64,000 bases of DNA from DASQYE01 sp036389315 (GTDB taxonomy: Bacteria > Acidobacteriota > Blastocatellia > Pyrinomonadales > Pyrinomonadaceae), in contig DASVQF010000008.1 in assembly GCA_036389315.1 (NCBI GenBank), positions 78,876 through 142,875 of the forward strand. The letters run 5' to 3'. The notes beneath the pieces are model-generated. The model did no database searches and was not told the origin of the DNA. It saw only the letters and a program-made list of their open reading frames with translations. Positions 16,047-27,500 of this stretch are shown in pieces; position 1 is the stretch's first letter, and each line of letters starts with the position of its first letter. The position numbers were made by a program, and so were the translations under genes.

Positions 16047-17168
16047 ATGGCAGAGGAGCAGGTATTGATTGACGAGTTGCCGACGATGGACGAGGAGACG
16101 CGCTGGCAGGCTGTCGCGGCGCGCGAAGCTGCGTTCGACCGTGTATTCTTCTACGGCGTGCATTCCACAGGCATCTATTGCAAGCCGTCCTGCCCTTCGA
16201 GACGCCCGAGGCGCACGCAGGTCGTCTTCTTCGATTCCACGGAGCAGGCCGAGGCCGCGCGCTTTCGTCCCTGCCGCCGCTGCCGCCCCGCGCATGGGCC
16301 CAAGCGTGACGCGCAAGCTGAGATGGTCGAGCGGGCCTGTCGCCTGATCGAAGCTTCCGCTACGGGCGCGCCCTCTCTGGCAGAGCTTGGCGCAAGGCTC
16401 GGCGTGAGCCGCTACTACTTACAGCGGACGTTCAAGAAGCTCCTGGGCGTCAGCCCGCGCCAGTACGCTTTGGCCCAAAGGGTCAGCCAGTTCAAGACCA
16501 GAATCAGGGAAGGAGAGAGCGTGACGGGCGCAATGTACGAGGCGGGCTACGGCTCAAGCAGCCGTCTTTACGAGCAGGCGGACGCGGAGTTGGGGATGAC
16601 TCCGGCTTCATACTCGCGCGGCGGGGCCGGTGCGCAGATCAAGTACGCGGTCGCCGCTTGCGAGCTTGGGCCCATACTAGTGGCGGCGACCGAGCGCGGG
16701 CTGTGCGCCGTGCGGCTAGGCGACACTGGCGCGCAGCTTGTAGCCACGCTCCGCGCCGAATTCCCCTCGGCCGAGATCAGCGAAGACCGGCTCGCCCTCG
16801 GCCTTTATGTTGAAGCCCTGCTGCGGCACTTGGCCGGACAGCAGACGACCCTGGACTTGCCGCTCGACGTGAGGGCGACGGCCTTCCAGCGGCGCGTCTG
16901 GGAGGAGCTGCGCCGGATTCCCTACGGCAGCACGCGCTCTTACAGCGAGATCGCACGAGCCACGGGGCAGCCCCAAGCTACGCGCGCAGTCGCGCGAGCC
17001 TGCGCCTCAAACCCCTTAGCCATCGTCACGCCCTGTCACCGCGTCATACGCGAAGACGGCCACCTGGGCGGCTATCGCTGGGGCATGGAGCGAAAGCGTA
17101 AACTGCTCGCTAAGGAGCAGGAGCGTAAATCCCGCGCGCCGGTTGAAGAGATTTATAGTAAGGAGTAG
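16047..17168 (+). CDS. ada: Ada: methyl-phosphotriester sensor and O6-alkylguanine transferase
   Basis: A 373-aa bifunctional adaptive-response protein. The N-terminal zinc domain has C45, C49, C76 and C79 (GIYCKPSC, PCRRC); one of these accepts the methyl group from phosphotriesters and turns the protein into an activator. A central AraC-type HTH follows (about 100-195, GVSRYYLQRTFKK). The C-terminal methyltransferase domain carries the active site PCHRV with C330 and the RAVARACASNPLAIV lead-in. AGGAG precedes the ATG. No alkA or alkB neighbour. It is divergent from the sigma gene and followed by a strong hairpin. Confidence 0.95.
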   Translation: MAEEQVLIDELPTMDEETRWQAVAAREAAFDRVFFYGVHSTGIYCKPSCPSRRPRRTQVVFFDSTEQAEAARFRPCRRCRPAHGPKRDAQAEMVERACRLIEASATGAPSLAELGARLGVSRYYLQRTFKKLLGVSPRQYALAQRVSQFKTRIREGESVTGAMYEAGYGSSSRLYEQADAELGMTPASYSRGGAGAQIKYAVAACELGPILVAATERGLCAVRLGDTGAQLVATLRAEFPSAEISEDRLALGLYVEALLRHLAGQQTTLDLPLDVRATAFQRRVWEELRRIPYGSTRSYSEIARATGQPQATRAVARACASNPLAIVTPCHRVIREDGHLGGYRWGMERKRKLLAKEQERKSRAPVEEIYSKE

Positions 17169-17169
17169 A

Positions 17170-17218
17170 CATGAGCCAGCCGCCGTTACGTCGAAAGCGT
17201 AGCGGCGGCTGGCTCATG
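17170..17218. terminator. Perfect long-stem hairpin between ada and the aldolase gene
   Basis: CATGAGCCAGCCGCC at 17170-17184 pairs with GGCGGCTGGCTCATG at 17204-17218; the GTTACG/CGTAGC loop side adds further pairing. It lies between converging genes and has no clean T-run, so it could serve as a bidirectional terminator. Confidence 0.65.
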
Positions 17219-17241
17219 GATAACAGCGATGGTGCTGCGGC

Positions 17242-18345
17242 TCAGGCGATGGTGATCTCTTCGGAGAGATACACGTCCTGGATGGCGTTCAGGAGTTCGA
17301 CGCCTTCGTTCATCGGACGCTGGAAAGCCTTGCGGCCGGAGATGAGGCCCATGCCACCGCCGCGCTTATTGATGACGGCCGTGCGGACGGCTTCGGCCAT
17401 ATCGCTCGCGCCCTTCGATTCGCCGCCCGAATTGATGAGCCCGCAGCGGCCCATGTAGCAGTTGGCGACCTGATAACGCACAAGGTCAATCGGGTTATCC
17501 GTCGTCAGCTCCTCGTAAATCTTCTTGCTCGTCTTCCCGTAGGAGCTGCCCTCCATGTTGAGCGCGTTGTAGCCGCCATTTCTTTCAGGAAGCTTCTGCT
17601 TGATGATGTCCGCCTGAATGGTCACGCCGAGGTGGTTGGCCTGGCCCGTCAGGTCGGCGGCCGTGTGCATGTCGCCCTGCGAGGTCTTGAACTTCGGGTT
17701 GCGCAGGTAGCACCACAGTATCGTCGCCATCCCAAGCTCGTGCGCGTAGGCGAAAGCCTGGCTGACTTCTGTGATCTGGCGCGTGGACTCTTCCGAGCCG
17801 AAGTAGATGGTTGCGCCCACGGCCACAGCGCCCATGTCGTGCGCTTGATCGACGGTTCCGAACAGGACTTGGTCGAACTTGTTCGGGTAGGTCAGCAGCT
17901 CGTTATGGTTGATCTTGACGACGAAGGGAATCTTATGCGCGTACTTGCGCGCGACTATGCCGAGCACGCCGAAGGTCGAGGCGACGGCGTTGCAGCCGCC
18001 TTCGATGGCTAAGCGGACGATGTTTTCGGGATCGAAGTATTGCGGGTTAGGGGCGAAGGACGAGCCCGCAGAATGCTCTATGCCCTGATCCACAGGCAGG
18101 ATCGAGAGATAGCCGGTTCCGGCCAGTCTCCCCTGATTGAAGAGCGTTTGCAGGGAGCGAAGGACTGCCGGCCGCCTGTCCGAGAGCGACCAGACGCGAT
18201 CAACAAAATCCGGGCCCGGCAGTTGAAGCTGATCTTTCGAGATCGTCTTCGACGTGTAATTCAGGAGCGCCTCTGCATCCGCCCCTAACAACTCTCCAAT
18301 ACGGCTGAGCGATGCTCCCCCTGTGCGTTTAAGTTCGGTAGCCAT
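17242..18345 (-). CDS. Class I fructose-bisphosphate aldolase (DhnA/FbaB type)
   Basis: A 367-aa aldolase that splits fructose 1,6-bisphosphate into dihydroxyacetone phosphate and glyceraldehyde 3-phosphate via a lysine Schiff base. ILPVDQGIEHSAGSSF near the N-terminus and IPFVVKINHNELL in the middle are characteristic of the archaeal-type/DhnA class I family. LINSGGESKG toward the C-terminus fits the phosphate-binding loop. ATG at 18345 follows GGAGGAGGACGAG. An earlier in-frame start would lie in AT-richer DNA without SD. Single gene, cytoplasmic. Confidence 0.93.
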   Translation of the reverse strand: MATELKRTGGASLSRIGELLGADAEALLNYTSKTISKDQLQLPGPDFVDRVWSLSDRRPAVLRSLQTLFNQGRLAGTGYLSILPVDQGIEHSAGSSFAPNPQYFDPENIVRLAIEGGCNAVASTFGVLGIVARKYAHKIPFVVKINHNELLTYPNKFDQVLFGTVDQAHDMGAVAVGATIYFGSEESTRQITEVSQAFAYAHELGMATILWCYLRNPKFKTSQGDMHTAADLTGQANHLGVTIQADIIKQKLPERNGGYNALNMEGSSYGKTSKKIYEELTTDNPIDLVRYQVANCYMGRCGLINSGGESKGASDMAEAVRTAVINKRGGGMGLISGRKAFQRPMNEGVELLNAIQDVYLSEEITIA

Positions 18346-18494
18346 TACTTCTCGTCCTCCTCCTGACGCGAGAATTCGGTGTTGCCTGTAGCTTGTGCGG
18401 TTTTGTCGAACCACGGATTATAGCACAGGCGCAGATGGTTCTCTCACCGCGAATCTGTCCCTGGCGAGCCTCTCCTCAGTCGCCAGTCGTCCTG

Positions 18495-19352
18495 TTAATT
18501 TTCTGTCTGCAAGGTGAGCTGGCGAAAGGCTTCGCGCAGGCGCAAGGCGACGCTGCCGACCGGCACAGTGTAGCGGTGAAAATCGAACGTCGTCACGATG
18601 GCGACGCCGAGCCCCGAAGAGGTCAAAAATATCTCGTCGGCGTCCGACAGGTGCGAGAGGTCGTAGACGCCCTCGACGTGCGGCAGCGATAGCTCATTGG
18701 CGAGGGCCAGGACGCGCGAGCGCGTGATTCCGGCCAGCGCGCCCGTCGCCAGCGTCGGCGTATGAATCGTCCCGGCAGTCACCCAGAAGAGATTGGCCAT
18801 CGTCGCCGAGACCACCTCGCCGCGCTCGTTCAGCACCACAGCCTCGTCGAAATCTCTGGCCCGCGCCTCTTCCCAGGAGAGCGCGTGCTCAAGATAGTTG
18901 ACGCTCTTAATCCCCGCAATCGGTGAGAGCGTGTTGGTGCGATACGGCGAGACTGTGAGAGAGATGCCGTCGCGCTCTACCTTGCGCGCGTCGCCCGTCA
19001 TTATCAGCAGCTCAGTCCTCGGTTGGCCCAGGCCCTTAATCTTCCAGACGCCACGGTCTGCTCCGCCGAAGAGCGTCAGGCGCGCCCGTCCCTCCGCGAC
19101 CTCGTTGGCAACGATAAGCTTGTCGAGCAGGGCGGCGACGGTCGTCTGATCTAAGCTGCGGCAATCGACGCCTGAACGCTCGGCGTGGTCTATGAGCCGC
19201 ATCCAGTGCTGCAGCCAGAGGAAAGGCTTAGAGCCGTGGATGGCGAGCGTGGTGAAGACGCCGTGGCCGTAAAGCAGCCCGGAAGCCACAGGCATCAGCC
19301 GCGCCTTGCTCGCCTCAATCAAACGATTGTTGAATATCACATGAGAGTGCAT
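18495..19352 (-). CDS. pabC: Aminotransferase class IV, aminodeoxychorismate lyase PabC-like
   Basis: A 285-aa PLP enzyme of fold type IV. GLLYGHGVFTTLAIHG at the N-terminus, GIKSVNYLEHALSWEEA carrying the PLP lysine, and DEAVVLNERGEVVSATMANLFW are signature segments. Branched-chain transaminase and D-amino-acid transaminase share the fold. Assignment to PabC, which turns aminodeoxychorismate into p-aminobenzoate and pyruvate for folate, rests on its position 70 bp downstream of pabB on the same strand. ATG at 19352 is preferred over one eight codons upstream. Confidence 0.88.
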   Translation of the reverse strand: MHSHVIFNNRLIEASKARLMPVASGLLYGHGVFTTLAIHGSKPFLWLQHWMRLIDHAERSGVDCRSLDQTTVAALLDKLIVANEVAEGRARLTLFGGADRGVWKIKGLGQPRTELLIMTGDARKVERDGISLTVSPYRTNTLSPIAGIKSVNYLEHALSWEEARARDFDEAVVLNERGEVVSATMANLFWVTAGTIHTPTLATGALAGITRSRVLALANELSLPHVEGVYDLSHLSDADEIFLTSSGLGVAIVTTFDFHRYTVPVGSVALRLREAFRQLTLQTEN

Positions 19353-19422
19353 CTTTCCTCTCGCCATCCGAAGCAAGCGCAGGATACAGGAAAATTGCTG
19401 TCCGGGATAGAAGGGCCCTGAT

Positions 19423-20865
19423 TTATCTGAGCGCCCGCAGCAGCGCCCGCGCCTTGAGGAGAGATTCTTCGTATTCGAGCGAGGGGTCGCTATCGGCGAC
19501 GATGCCGCCGCCGACGTTGAAGCGCGCTGTGTCTTGGCCCAAGACCATCGTGCGAATCGCGACGCTCAAATCCATCCGGCCGTCGAAAGAGAAATAACCT
19601 ATGGCTCCCATCGAAAGACCGCGCCGGGCCCGCTCGACCTCCTCGATAATCTCCATCGCGCGCCGTTTCGGAGCGCCCGTGATCGAGCCGCATGGAAAGG
19701 CCGCGCGCAAGAGGTCGCCAGCCTCCACGTCGTCGCGCAAACGGCCGCGCACTTTCGAGACGAGATGGAAAAGCGTCGGGTGCTCCTGAATGGCGCACAA
19801 TTCGGCGACGTGGACGGAGCCGTAGAGGCAGACGCGACCCAGGTCATTGCGCAACAGGTCAACGATCATCACGTTCTCGGCCCGGTCTTTCTCGCTCTCT
19901 TGAAGAGCGCGGCGCTGTCGCTCGTCCTCGGCCGCCGAAGCCCCGCGCTCTCTTGTCCCCTTGATGGGCCAGGCTTCCACGTATCGCATCCCCGGGGCCT
20001 CGGTGCTGACTCGCAGGAAACGCTCGGGCGAGGCGCTCACGACCACGTCTTCGGGCCTGCGTATGAAGGCCGCGAAGGAGGCCGGATGCTCCTCGCGCAG
20101 CCGTAGAAAGATCATCTCCGGCGTCAACGCTTTGTCCAGTGGGACGGAGAGCTGCTGTGTGAGGTTGGCCTGGTAAATATCGCCCGCCGCGATCCGCTCT
20201 TTAATGCGCTCGACGGCTGCCATGTACTCTTCGCGCGTAAAGTTCGACGCCATCTGCCGCGCGCTCACTTCGGGCGCGAGGCTCGGGAAATCCGCTCGAC
20301 GGCTCGCCCCCGAAGTGAGCACGCGGAAGCTCTGTTCTAAATGCTCAGCCCCGTCGCGGGTGACGAGGTACGAAGCGCCGCGCGCGTAGTCATGTATGAC
20401 GAGCGTGTCGAAGAAGGCAAGCGTGGCGTCGGGCTCGGAGGTGGGCCAGGGCGCGGGCCCGCTGCGCGGGCGATCAAAGAGGCTGGCCTGTAGGTCGTAG
20501 GAGAAAGTCGCTATGCACGCGCCGCAGGCCGGCACAATGGCTTCCGTCGCTTCTGTCGCTTCTGTCGTAGTGCGCGGCCGAGAGTATCTTCTGAGGCGCT
20601 CGTCGAGGAGCGAGAGCACGTCGCCACGCACCAATTGCTCTGACCCTGCTTCGCGCCCGGTGATGCGCAACTCGTCGCCACGCGCTTCTATAGTCTCAAT
20701 GGGGTCGAAGCCGGCAATCAGGAAGCGCGCGTCGGGCGGGCGCGCTCCACCGCTGTCGAGGACGTGTACGCGCCGTTCAGTCTCTAAGAGGAGCAGCGCC
20801 CGCAGCAGTTCATCGGGCCCGAGCCCTATCTCGCGCACAAACACGTCCGGCCGCCTCCGCCCCAT
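19423..20865 (-). CDS. pabB: Aminodeoxychorismate synthase component I
   Basis: A 480-aa chorismate-binding enzyme. The C-terminal catalytic half contains AGDIYQANLTQQL, WPIKGTRERG (PIKGT with lysine marks PabB rather than the PIAGT of anthranilate synthase), HLVSKVRGRL, AFPCGSITGAPKRRAMEII and GAIGYFSFDG. The amidotransferase partner PabA is not adjacent. The gene starts 6 bp after the stop of the large upstream exported protein and is followed by pabC, giving a likely three-gene transcript. A short tandem TEA run near residue 100 is a minor oddity. Confidence 0.93.
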   Translation of the reverse strand: MGRRRPDVFVREIGLGPDELLRALLLLETERRVHVLDSGGARPPDARFLIAGFDPIETIEARGDELRITGREAGSEQLVRGDVLSLLDERLRRYSRPRTTTEATEATEAIVPACGACIATFSYDLQASLFDRPRSGPAPWPTSEPDATLAFFDTLVIHDYARGASYLVTRDGAEHLEQSFRVLTSGASRRADFPSLAPEVSARQMASNFTREEYMAAVERIKERIAAGDIYQANLTQQLSVPLDKALTPEMIFLRLREEHPASFAAFIRRPEDVVVSASPERFLRVSTEAPGMRYVEAWPIKGTRERGASAAEDERQRRALQESEKDRAENVMIVDLLRNDLGRVCLYGSVHVAELCAIQEHPTLFHLVSKVRGRLRDDVEAGDLLRAAFPCGSITGAPKRRAMEIIEEVERARRGLSMGAIGYFSFDGRMDLSVAIRTMVLGQDTARFNVGGGIVADSDPSLEYEESLLKARALLRALR

Positions 20866-20871
20866 TTTCGT

Positions 20872-23800
20872 TTAAGGACTCTTGCGATCTATCACGACGA
20901 CGGCGTGCAGGCCGTCCTGCATGAAAGTGAGCGTCGCGGTCGCGCCCGCCATCTCGCGCAGCAACCGGCCGGGAGTGCTCTCGTCGGTCGGTGCAGAAGG
21001 TTGGCGAGGGTCTAAGACGCTGCCGTGCAGGCTGCACGCGACAGCACGGCCGTCGGCGCTGACCACGTAGCGCCCGCCTTCGGGGCAGAAGAGATGCTCT
21101 GACTGCAAGCGGTCGGCCGCCTGCCGGACTAATTGATCGAGCTCTTCTCCCGTGGGCCCACCGGCGCTTCCCCGTGCGCGAGCCGTCAGCGCGCGGCTGA
21201 CGCTAGAGAGCACGCCCAGGTTGTTCAAGCAGGCTTCACGATCATTCTCGGCCCAGCTCAGACGAAAGTCCGGCAAGACCTCGTTCCAGTTTTGCGGGCG
21301 CACGCGCAGCATGGCGTGCCCGACGGGGCCCAGGTCTCTGACGAGCGCGCCCGCTGTTGCTGCTGTTGCGGAGGCGGCGCGCGTGCGCTCCGACTCCATC
21401 GCCGCCAGGTCTTCGAGTATGAAAGGCTTGGTCGCGATATAGAGGACGCCTCCGATGCGGGCCCAGAAGAAGCGCAGCTTGAGTGGGCCAACGCGCAGGC
21501 CGAAACCGCGATAAACCTGATCTTGGCCCAAAGGGAACTTGTAGAAATCCGGCTCCAGGCTGAGCCAGCCGCCTCGATCTTTGTGCCGCGCGATGATCGC
21601 CAGGCCCGTGTCCGATTTTTCCAGGAAGCGGTCTACTACACGGGCGTCCTGCACAGGGATGGCGAGGTAGACGGGAGTGTTGAGCGCGGCGACGGCGAAC
21701 CCGATCAACAGCTCATCCGTGCCGAGGGAGCGGGCCCTGCCCGCAGTGCTTCCGACCAGCATGCCTAACAGGCTCGCCATGTTGAGGTCGAAGGTCGGCG
21801 TGGCGTCGTAGACGTGCAGGCTCACCTGGCTGCCCAGGCCCTTAGAGAAAAACTCAGACAGGTTGAGACGGCGCGCCTCGCTATCGTTGATGCCCAGGTC
21901 ACGGAGGAGCCGGTCGTAGCTCTTATCGCGCTCCGCGCGCTCTATCTCCGGCATGAACTGCTCCTTGTTCAGGCGCGCGGCGATGCTGAAGATATTTCGC
22001 TTCGGGACGGGAAGCGAATCCAGAGCTTCGGGCCGTCCGCCTAAAACACCAGCGAGGCCGGTGTAGAGGGAATTATCTATGAGCGGCAGCACGATGGTCT
22101 CCAATCGGTACTGCTCGGGCGTGATACGCATGCGAAGCGCCACGGGGTCGAAATAGATTCGCCAGTAGCGATTGTATTCCTCAAGAAAAGAGTTGTACTC
22201 GTCGGCCTCAAGTCCAGTCACTTCCGCGACGGGGATTTCTATGTTCGGAGTCAGAAATCCCGCGCGACCGTGGCGCGAACAGACGCCGCCCGTACCATCG
22301 GCCGAGAGAGAATACTTGCCGCCGTCCGGGCACGATAGCTCGCCCTGTCCGAAAAGACCGGGCGAGCTTTTCGTCTCCGCCAGCTCTTCCAAAGTCTCCG
22401 GCCAGCGGCCGCGCTCCGTGCGATAGAGCATCGCCGCATGCCCGATCATGCGCAGGTGGTTGTAGCAGAGCATGCGCCGCCGCTCGGTCAGCTTGAGCTG
22501 TGGGCCCATCAGGCGGCGGATGAAGGGGTCTGAGAGGTAGACGAGCCCATCTTCTTCCTGAGCGCCGCGCGGCAGAAGGGTGCGTATGTAGGCGAACTCC
22601 GCAGCCTCTCCCAGCCTGCGCACAGCCTGCCCGCCCTCGCGCCTTCCTTTGATCGCTTCTATCACACGTTGCAGGGCGGCCAGCGAATTACTGCGCACGT
22701 GAACTTCCGGCGAGGGCGTCGCAGCATAGACGCTCACCTCTCTGTCGGGCGTCGCCAACTGCACATAGTCAACGCCCATGAAGTTCCCTTGCGCGCGCCT
22801 TGCGTCCGAGTGCTCTTTTTCCGCTTCGACCAGAAAGGCTTCCATCCGCGCCTGGAAAATCTCCGGCTGCTTGACCTGGAAGATGATCGTCACGTCGCTG
22901 CCTTCGCGGGCGAACGGGTCGCTGCCCGTGACGGCGACTTCCTTGACCACCAGATCGTAGAAGGGGCGCAGGGCAGGTTCGGTCTTGAGGGCAAGCTGTC
23001 GCTTGATGCGCTCTCCGACCTGCTGCGTGCGCGCTTCGCGATAAGCCTGGTTGAAGAGGTGCGTGCCCCACAGGTCGCTTGCGTCCATCGCTTGCAGCAG
23101 CTTGCCGAGCGAGCGGAACTCTATGAAGTAAAAGTCTTCGGGGACGAACTGGGCCAGCGGCGAAATCTCCGGCCGCCTACCGGCAAGCATCTGCTGCCAC
23201 GGATGGCTCTTGATGGTTGGGCCCGAAAGAGTAGCGACCTGGACGCGCTCACGGCGGCGTTTCTCCTGGGCCGCATGCGTGAAGGGGTCGTCCGAGGTGT
23301 GAGGTATGAACTGCTGAGCCTGTGCTGTCTGCTGTTGCTGCGCCCCCCGGCGCTGAGTACGAGCGCGCCTGCGCGTGCGACGCCGAGTCATCTGCGCTGC
23401 CGGCGCTCGGACGCTGGCGTTCGCGTTGACGGCGGTCGCCGTCGTCGTCATTGTAGTGGTGACAGTCGTCGTGGTCTGCGGCCTTGTGCGCGCGCCTGTG
23501 TTGACGCGCATGGTGTCGAGTTGCAGGCTCTCCTGCACGGCCAGCGCGCCAGTGAAGATGCTGAATAGATCGACCTGATTTGTGCGCTGCGTGCGCGCGT
23601 CCCTGCCCGACGTGCGCGCGATAAAAGTGTCTATGCGGCCAGCGACCTCGTCGAAACGGTTCTGCCTGACAGCCAGTTGCAGCGCCACGTATTGCAGGTA
23701 AGCGTCGTCCGGATATATCTCCAACTGGGCCAAAGCCTCGTCGAGCATCCAAGCCTGTGCAGTCAGAGAAGAAGAAGAAGAGCTTGCCTGCGGCCCTCCT

Positions 23801-23886
23801 CCCTGCGGCACGGCCCGCCCCATCGCGCCCGCCATCACTCCCGCCAGGACAATCCAACTCAGAGCCGATTGCAAACGACGTTTCAT
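20872..23886 (-). CDS. Large exported protein with two pseudopilin-tail-like modules
   Basis: A 1004-aa protein of unknown role. A signal peptide (MKRRLQSALSWIVLAGVMAG) precedes a helical region and a low-complexity Thr/Gln/Arg stretch (about 130-205). Long alpha/beta domains follow. Two related modules stand out: LCYNHLRMIGHAAMLYRTERGRWP...CPDGGKYSLSADG...CSRHG near the middle, and ACLNNLGVL...CPEGGRYVVSADG...CSLHG near the C-terminus. These resemble the C-terminal part of type II secretion pseudopilins, without the N-terminal pilin helix. It sits immediately upstream of pabB (6 bp), probably cotranscribed. ATG at 23886 begins the signal peptide. Confidence 0.75.
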   Translation of the reverse strand: MKRRLQSALSWIVLAGVMAGAMGRAVPQGGGPQASSSSSSLTAQAWMLDEALAQLEIYPDDAYLQYVALQLAVRQNRFDEVAGRIDTFIARTSGRDARTQRTNQVDLFSIFTGALAVQESLQLDTMRVNTGARTRPQTTTTVTTTMTTTATAVNANASVRAPAAQMTRRRTRRRARTQRRGAQQQQTAQAQQFIPHTSDDPFTHAAQEKRRRERVQVATLSGPTIKSHPWQQMLAGRRPEISPLAQFVPEDFYFIEFRSLGKLLQAMDASDLWGTHLFNQAYREARTQQVGERIKRQLALKTEPALRPFYDLVVKEVAVTGSDPFAREGSDVTIIFQVKQPEIFQARMEAFLVEAEKEHSDARRAQGNFMGVDYVQLATPDREVSVYAATPSPEVHVRSNSLAALQRVIEAIKGRREGGQAVRRLGEAAEFAYIRTLLPRGAQEEDGLVYLSDPFIRRLMGPQLKLTERRRMLCYNHLRMIGHAAMLYRTERGRWPETLEELAETKSSPGLFGQGELSCPDGGKYSLSADGTGGVCSRHGRAGFLTPNIEIPVAEVTGLEADEYNSFLEEYNRYWRIYFDPVALRMRITPEQYRLETIVLPLIDNSLYTGLAGVLGGRPEALDSLPVPKRNIFSIAARLNKEQFMPEIERAERDKSYDRLLRDLGINDSEARRLNLSEFFSKGLGSQVSLHVYDATPTFDLNMASLLGMLVGSTAGRARSLGTDELLIGFAVAALNTPVYLAIPVQDARVVDRFLEKSDTGLAIIARHKDRGGWLSLEPDFYKFPLGQDQVYRGFGLRVGPLKLRFFWARIGGVLYIATKPFILEDLAAMESERTRAASATAATAGALVRDLGPVGHAMLRVRPQNWNEVLPDFRLSWAENDREACLNNLGVLSSVSRALTARARGSAGGPTGEELDQLVRQAADRLQSEHLFCPEGGRYVVSADGRAVACSLHGSVLDPRQPSAPTDESTPGRLLREMAGATATLTFMQDGLHAVVVIDRKSP

Positions 23887-24003
23887 ACGCTCGTCCTCTT
23901 CATCGTCGAGATCGGAGCTAGAGCATAGCCGAACAGACTGCACCCGGAAGACAGAGGATAGGACACTTCCTCAACTGAGACACTTGGGCCCACTGGGGCC
24001 GGA

Positions 24004-24462
24004 CTACTTCTTTTTCCCCGTCGGCAGGACTGTCTCTAAAGTCCAGTTCGCCACGGCAAACTCGTCCCTGCTCTTAATGAGCAGCCATTGCCTTTCGCGC
24101 CCACTCATCCTGACCAGATTGAATTCCCCTTGAAGCTTTCGACCGAAGAGGCGAAACCCGAGCCGACCCCTCTTGAGCGCCGCGAGGGGCTCGCCAGCAC
24201 TCTCATAACCTCCATTATCCCAGATCAACACTTCGCCCGCACCATATTTCCCCTCCGCAATCCGCCCCTCAAACCCTATGTAGCTGACGGCATGATCTTC
24301 AACCTCCACGGCCAACCGCTTGACGGCCGGGTCAAGCGACGGCCCCTTCGGCACGGCCCACGACTTCAACACCCCGGCCATCTCCAACCTGAAATCAAAA
24401 TGGAGCCGTGAAGCATGATGCTCATGCACCACAAACCGCGCTTTGTGAATTTTTGAAGCCAT
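24004..24462 (-). CDS. Stand-alone LigD-type 3'-phosphoesterase
   Basis: A 152-aa single domain matching the phosphoesterase module of DNA ligase D. RFVVHEHHASRLHFDFRLEM contains the conserved histidines and HFDFRLE motif, and SWAVPKGPSLDP and GKYGAGEVLIWDNG follow. The domain trims 3'-phosphate or ribonucleotide ends during non-homologous end joining. No polymerase, ligase or Ku gene is adjacent. It lies 30 bp after purL on the same strand, probably as a passenger of that transcript. Confidence 0.9.
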   Translation of the reverse strand: MASKIHKARFVVHEHHASRLHFDFRLEMAGVLKSWAVPKGPSLDPAVKRLAVEVEDHAVSYIGFEGRIAEGKYGAGEVLIWDNGGYESAGEPLAALKRGRLGFRLFGRKLQGEFNLVRMSGRERQWLLIKSRDEFAVANWTLETVLPTGKKK

Positions 24463-24492
24463 GACGAGTAGCTCAAAGAAGGTGATAACTTT

Positions 24493-26799
<2,307 letters not shown>

Positions 26800-26857
26800 A
26801 AATGAGTGACAAAAGAAGAATGACTGCGGATGAATTAGAGCAGGAGATTTTAGCCTG

Positions 26858-27496
26858 TCACTTGCCGCTTGTCACTTTGTCAGTTGCCACTTTGTCAGTC
26901 GTCACTTTCTCAATGGCCGCGCGCAGCTCTTGGGTGTCGAAGCGCCCCGTGTGCTTGAAGACCATTTGCCCCGTCGAGTCGTAGAGAAAGGTGGCTGGCA
27001 GCGCCCCACGCCACTCGGGGTCAATCATGGTGATGACCAGATCAGGGTCTACGACGTTGAGGAGATAGGAGGGCAGCGGCGAGCGCATCTCGCGCAGGAA
27101 GTCGGCGACAGTGGTCTTGACATCCGCCGGGTCGTCCAGAGAGATGGTAATCAGCTCAAGATTACGCTTGCCATAGTCGGCATTGATCTTGACGAGGTCT
27201 GGAAACTCTTCGCGGCAGGGCTCGCACCATGTCGCCCAGAAGTTGACGAGGAGCGGGCGCGCCCCCGTGCCCGCCTCGCGTTGCAGAAGCTTCTTTAGAG
27301 CCTCTTGGTCAATCTCGCGAATGACCGGGGCGGCGCTCGCCTCTGCGGGCTTCTCCTTGTGCGCCTGCCCGTTCCTGCCGTTTTGCGCCGTCGCCGAATG
27401 AAGAGGGATAAACAGGAGAGACAGGATAAAGAAAGACAATACTTTCTTTTTTATCCTGTCTCTCCTGTCCATCCCTGTTAATTTCTTCCTTTTCAT
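26858..27496 (-). CDS. TlpA/ResA-like thiol-disulfide protein
   Basis: A 212-aa thioredoxin-fold protein. NFWATWCEPCREEFPDL supplies the CxxC active site, followed by a cis-proline region (ALPATFLYD). It should act as a membrane-tethered periplasmic reductase. The first ~35 residues, including the hydrophobic VLSFFILSLLFIPLHS used as signal or anchor, are encoded entirely by a palindromic intergenic repeat. The C-terminal TDKVATDKVTSGK is encoded by a degenerate direct repeat. The start at 27496 (AGAGGA directly upstream) is 4 bp after the redoxin stop, so the two genes are cotranscribed. The true start could be a later ATG. Confidence 0.85.
   Translation of the reverse strand: MKRKKLTGMDRRDRIKKKVLSFFILSLLFIPLHSATAQNGRNGQAHKEKPAEASAAPVIREIDQEALKKLLQREAGTGARPLLVNFWATWCEPCREEFPDLVKINADYGKRNLELITISLDDPADVKTTVADFLREMRSPLPSYLLNVVDPDLVITMIDPEWRGALPATFLYDSTGQMVFKHTGRFDTQELRAAIEKVTTDKVATDKVTSGK
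27402..27485. repeat. Palindromic repeat, copy 3, inside the tlpA-like gene
   Basis: GGATAAACAGGAGAGACAGG pairs with CCTGTCTCTCCTGTCCATCC around GAAAG/CTTTC stems. It belongs to the same family as copies 1 and 2, but here it lies within an open reading frame and supplies the N-terminal hydrophobic segment. Confidence 0.8.
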
Positions 27497-27500
27497 TCCT

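Noticed and set aside
15963..16316. N-terminal extension of the ECF sigma factor
   Set aside because: It overlaps ada on the opposite strand and does not look like sigma region 1; family length supports a start at 15,962 or 15,887.
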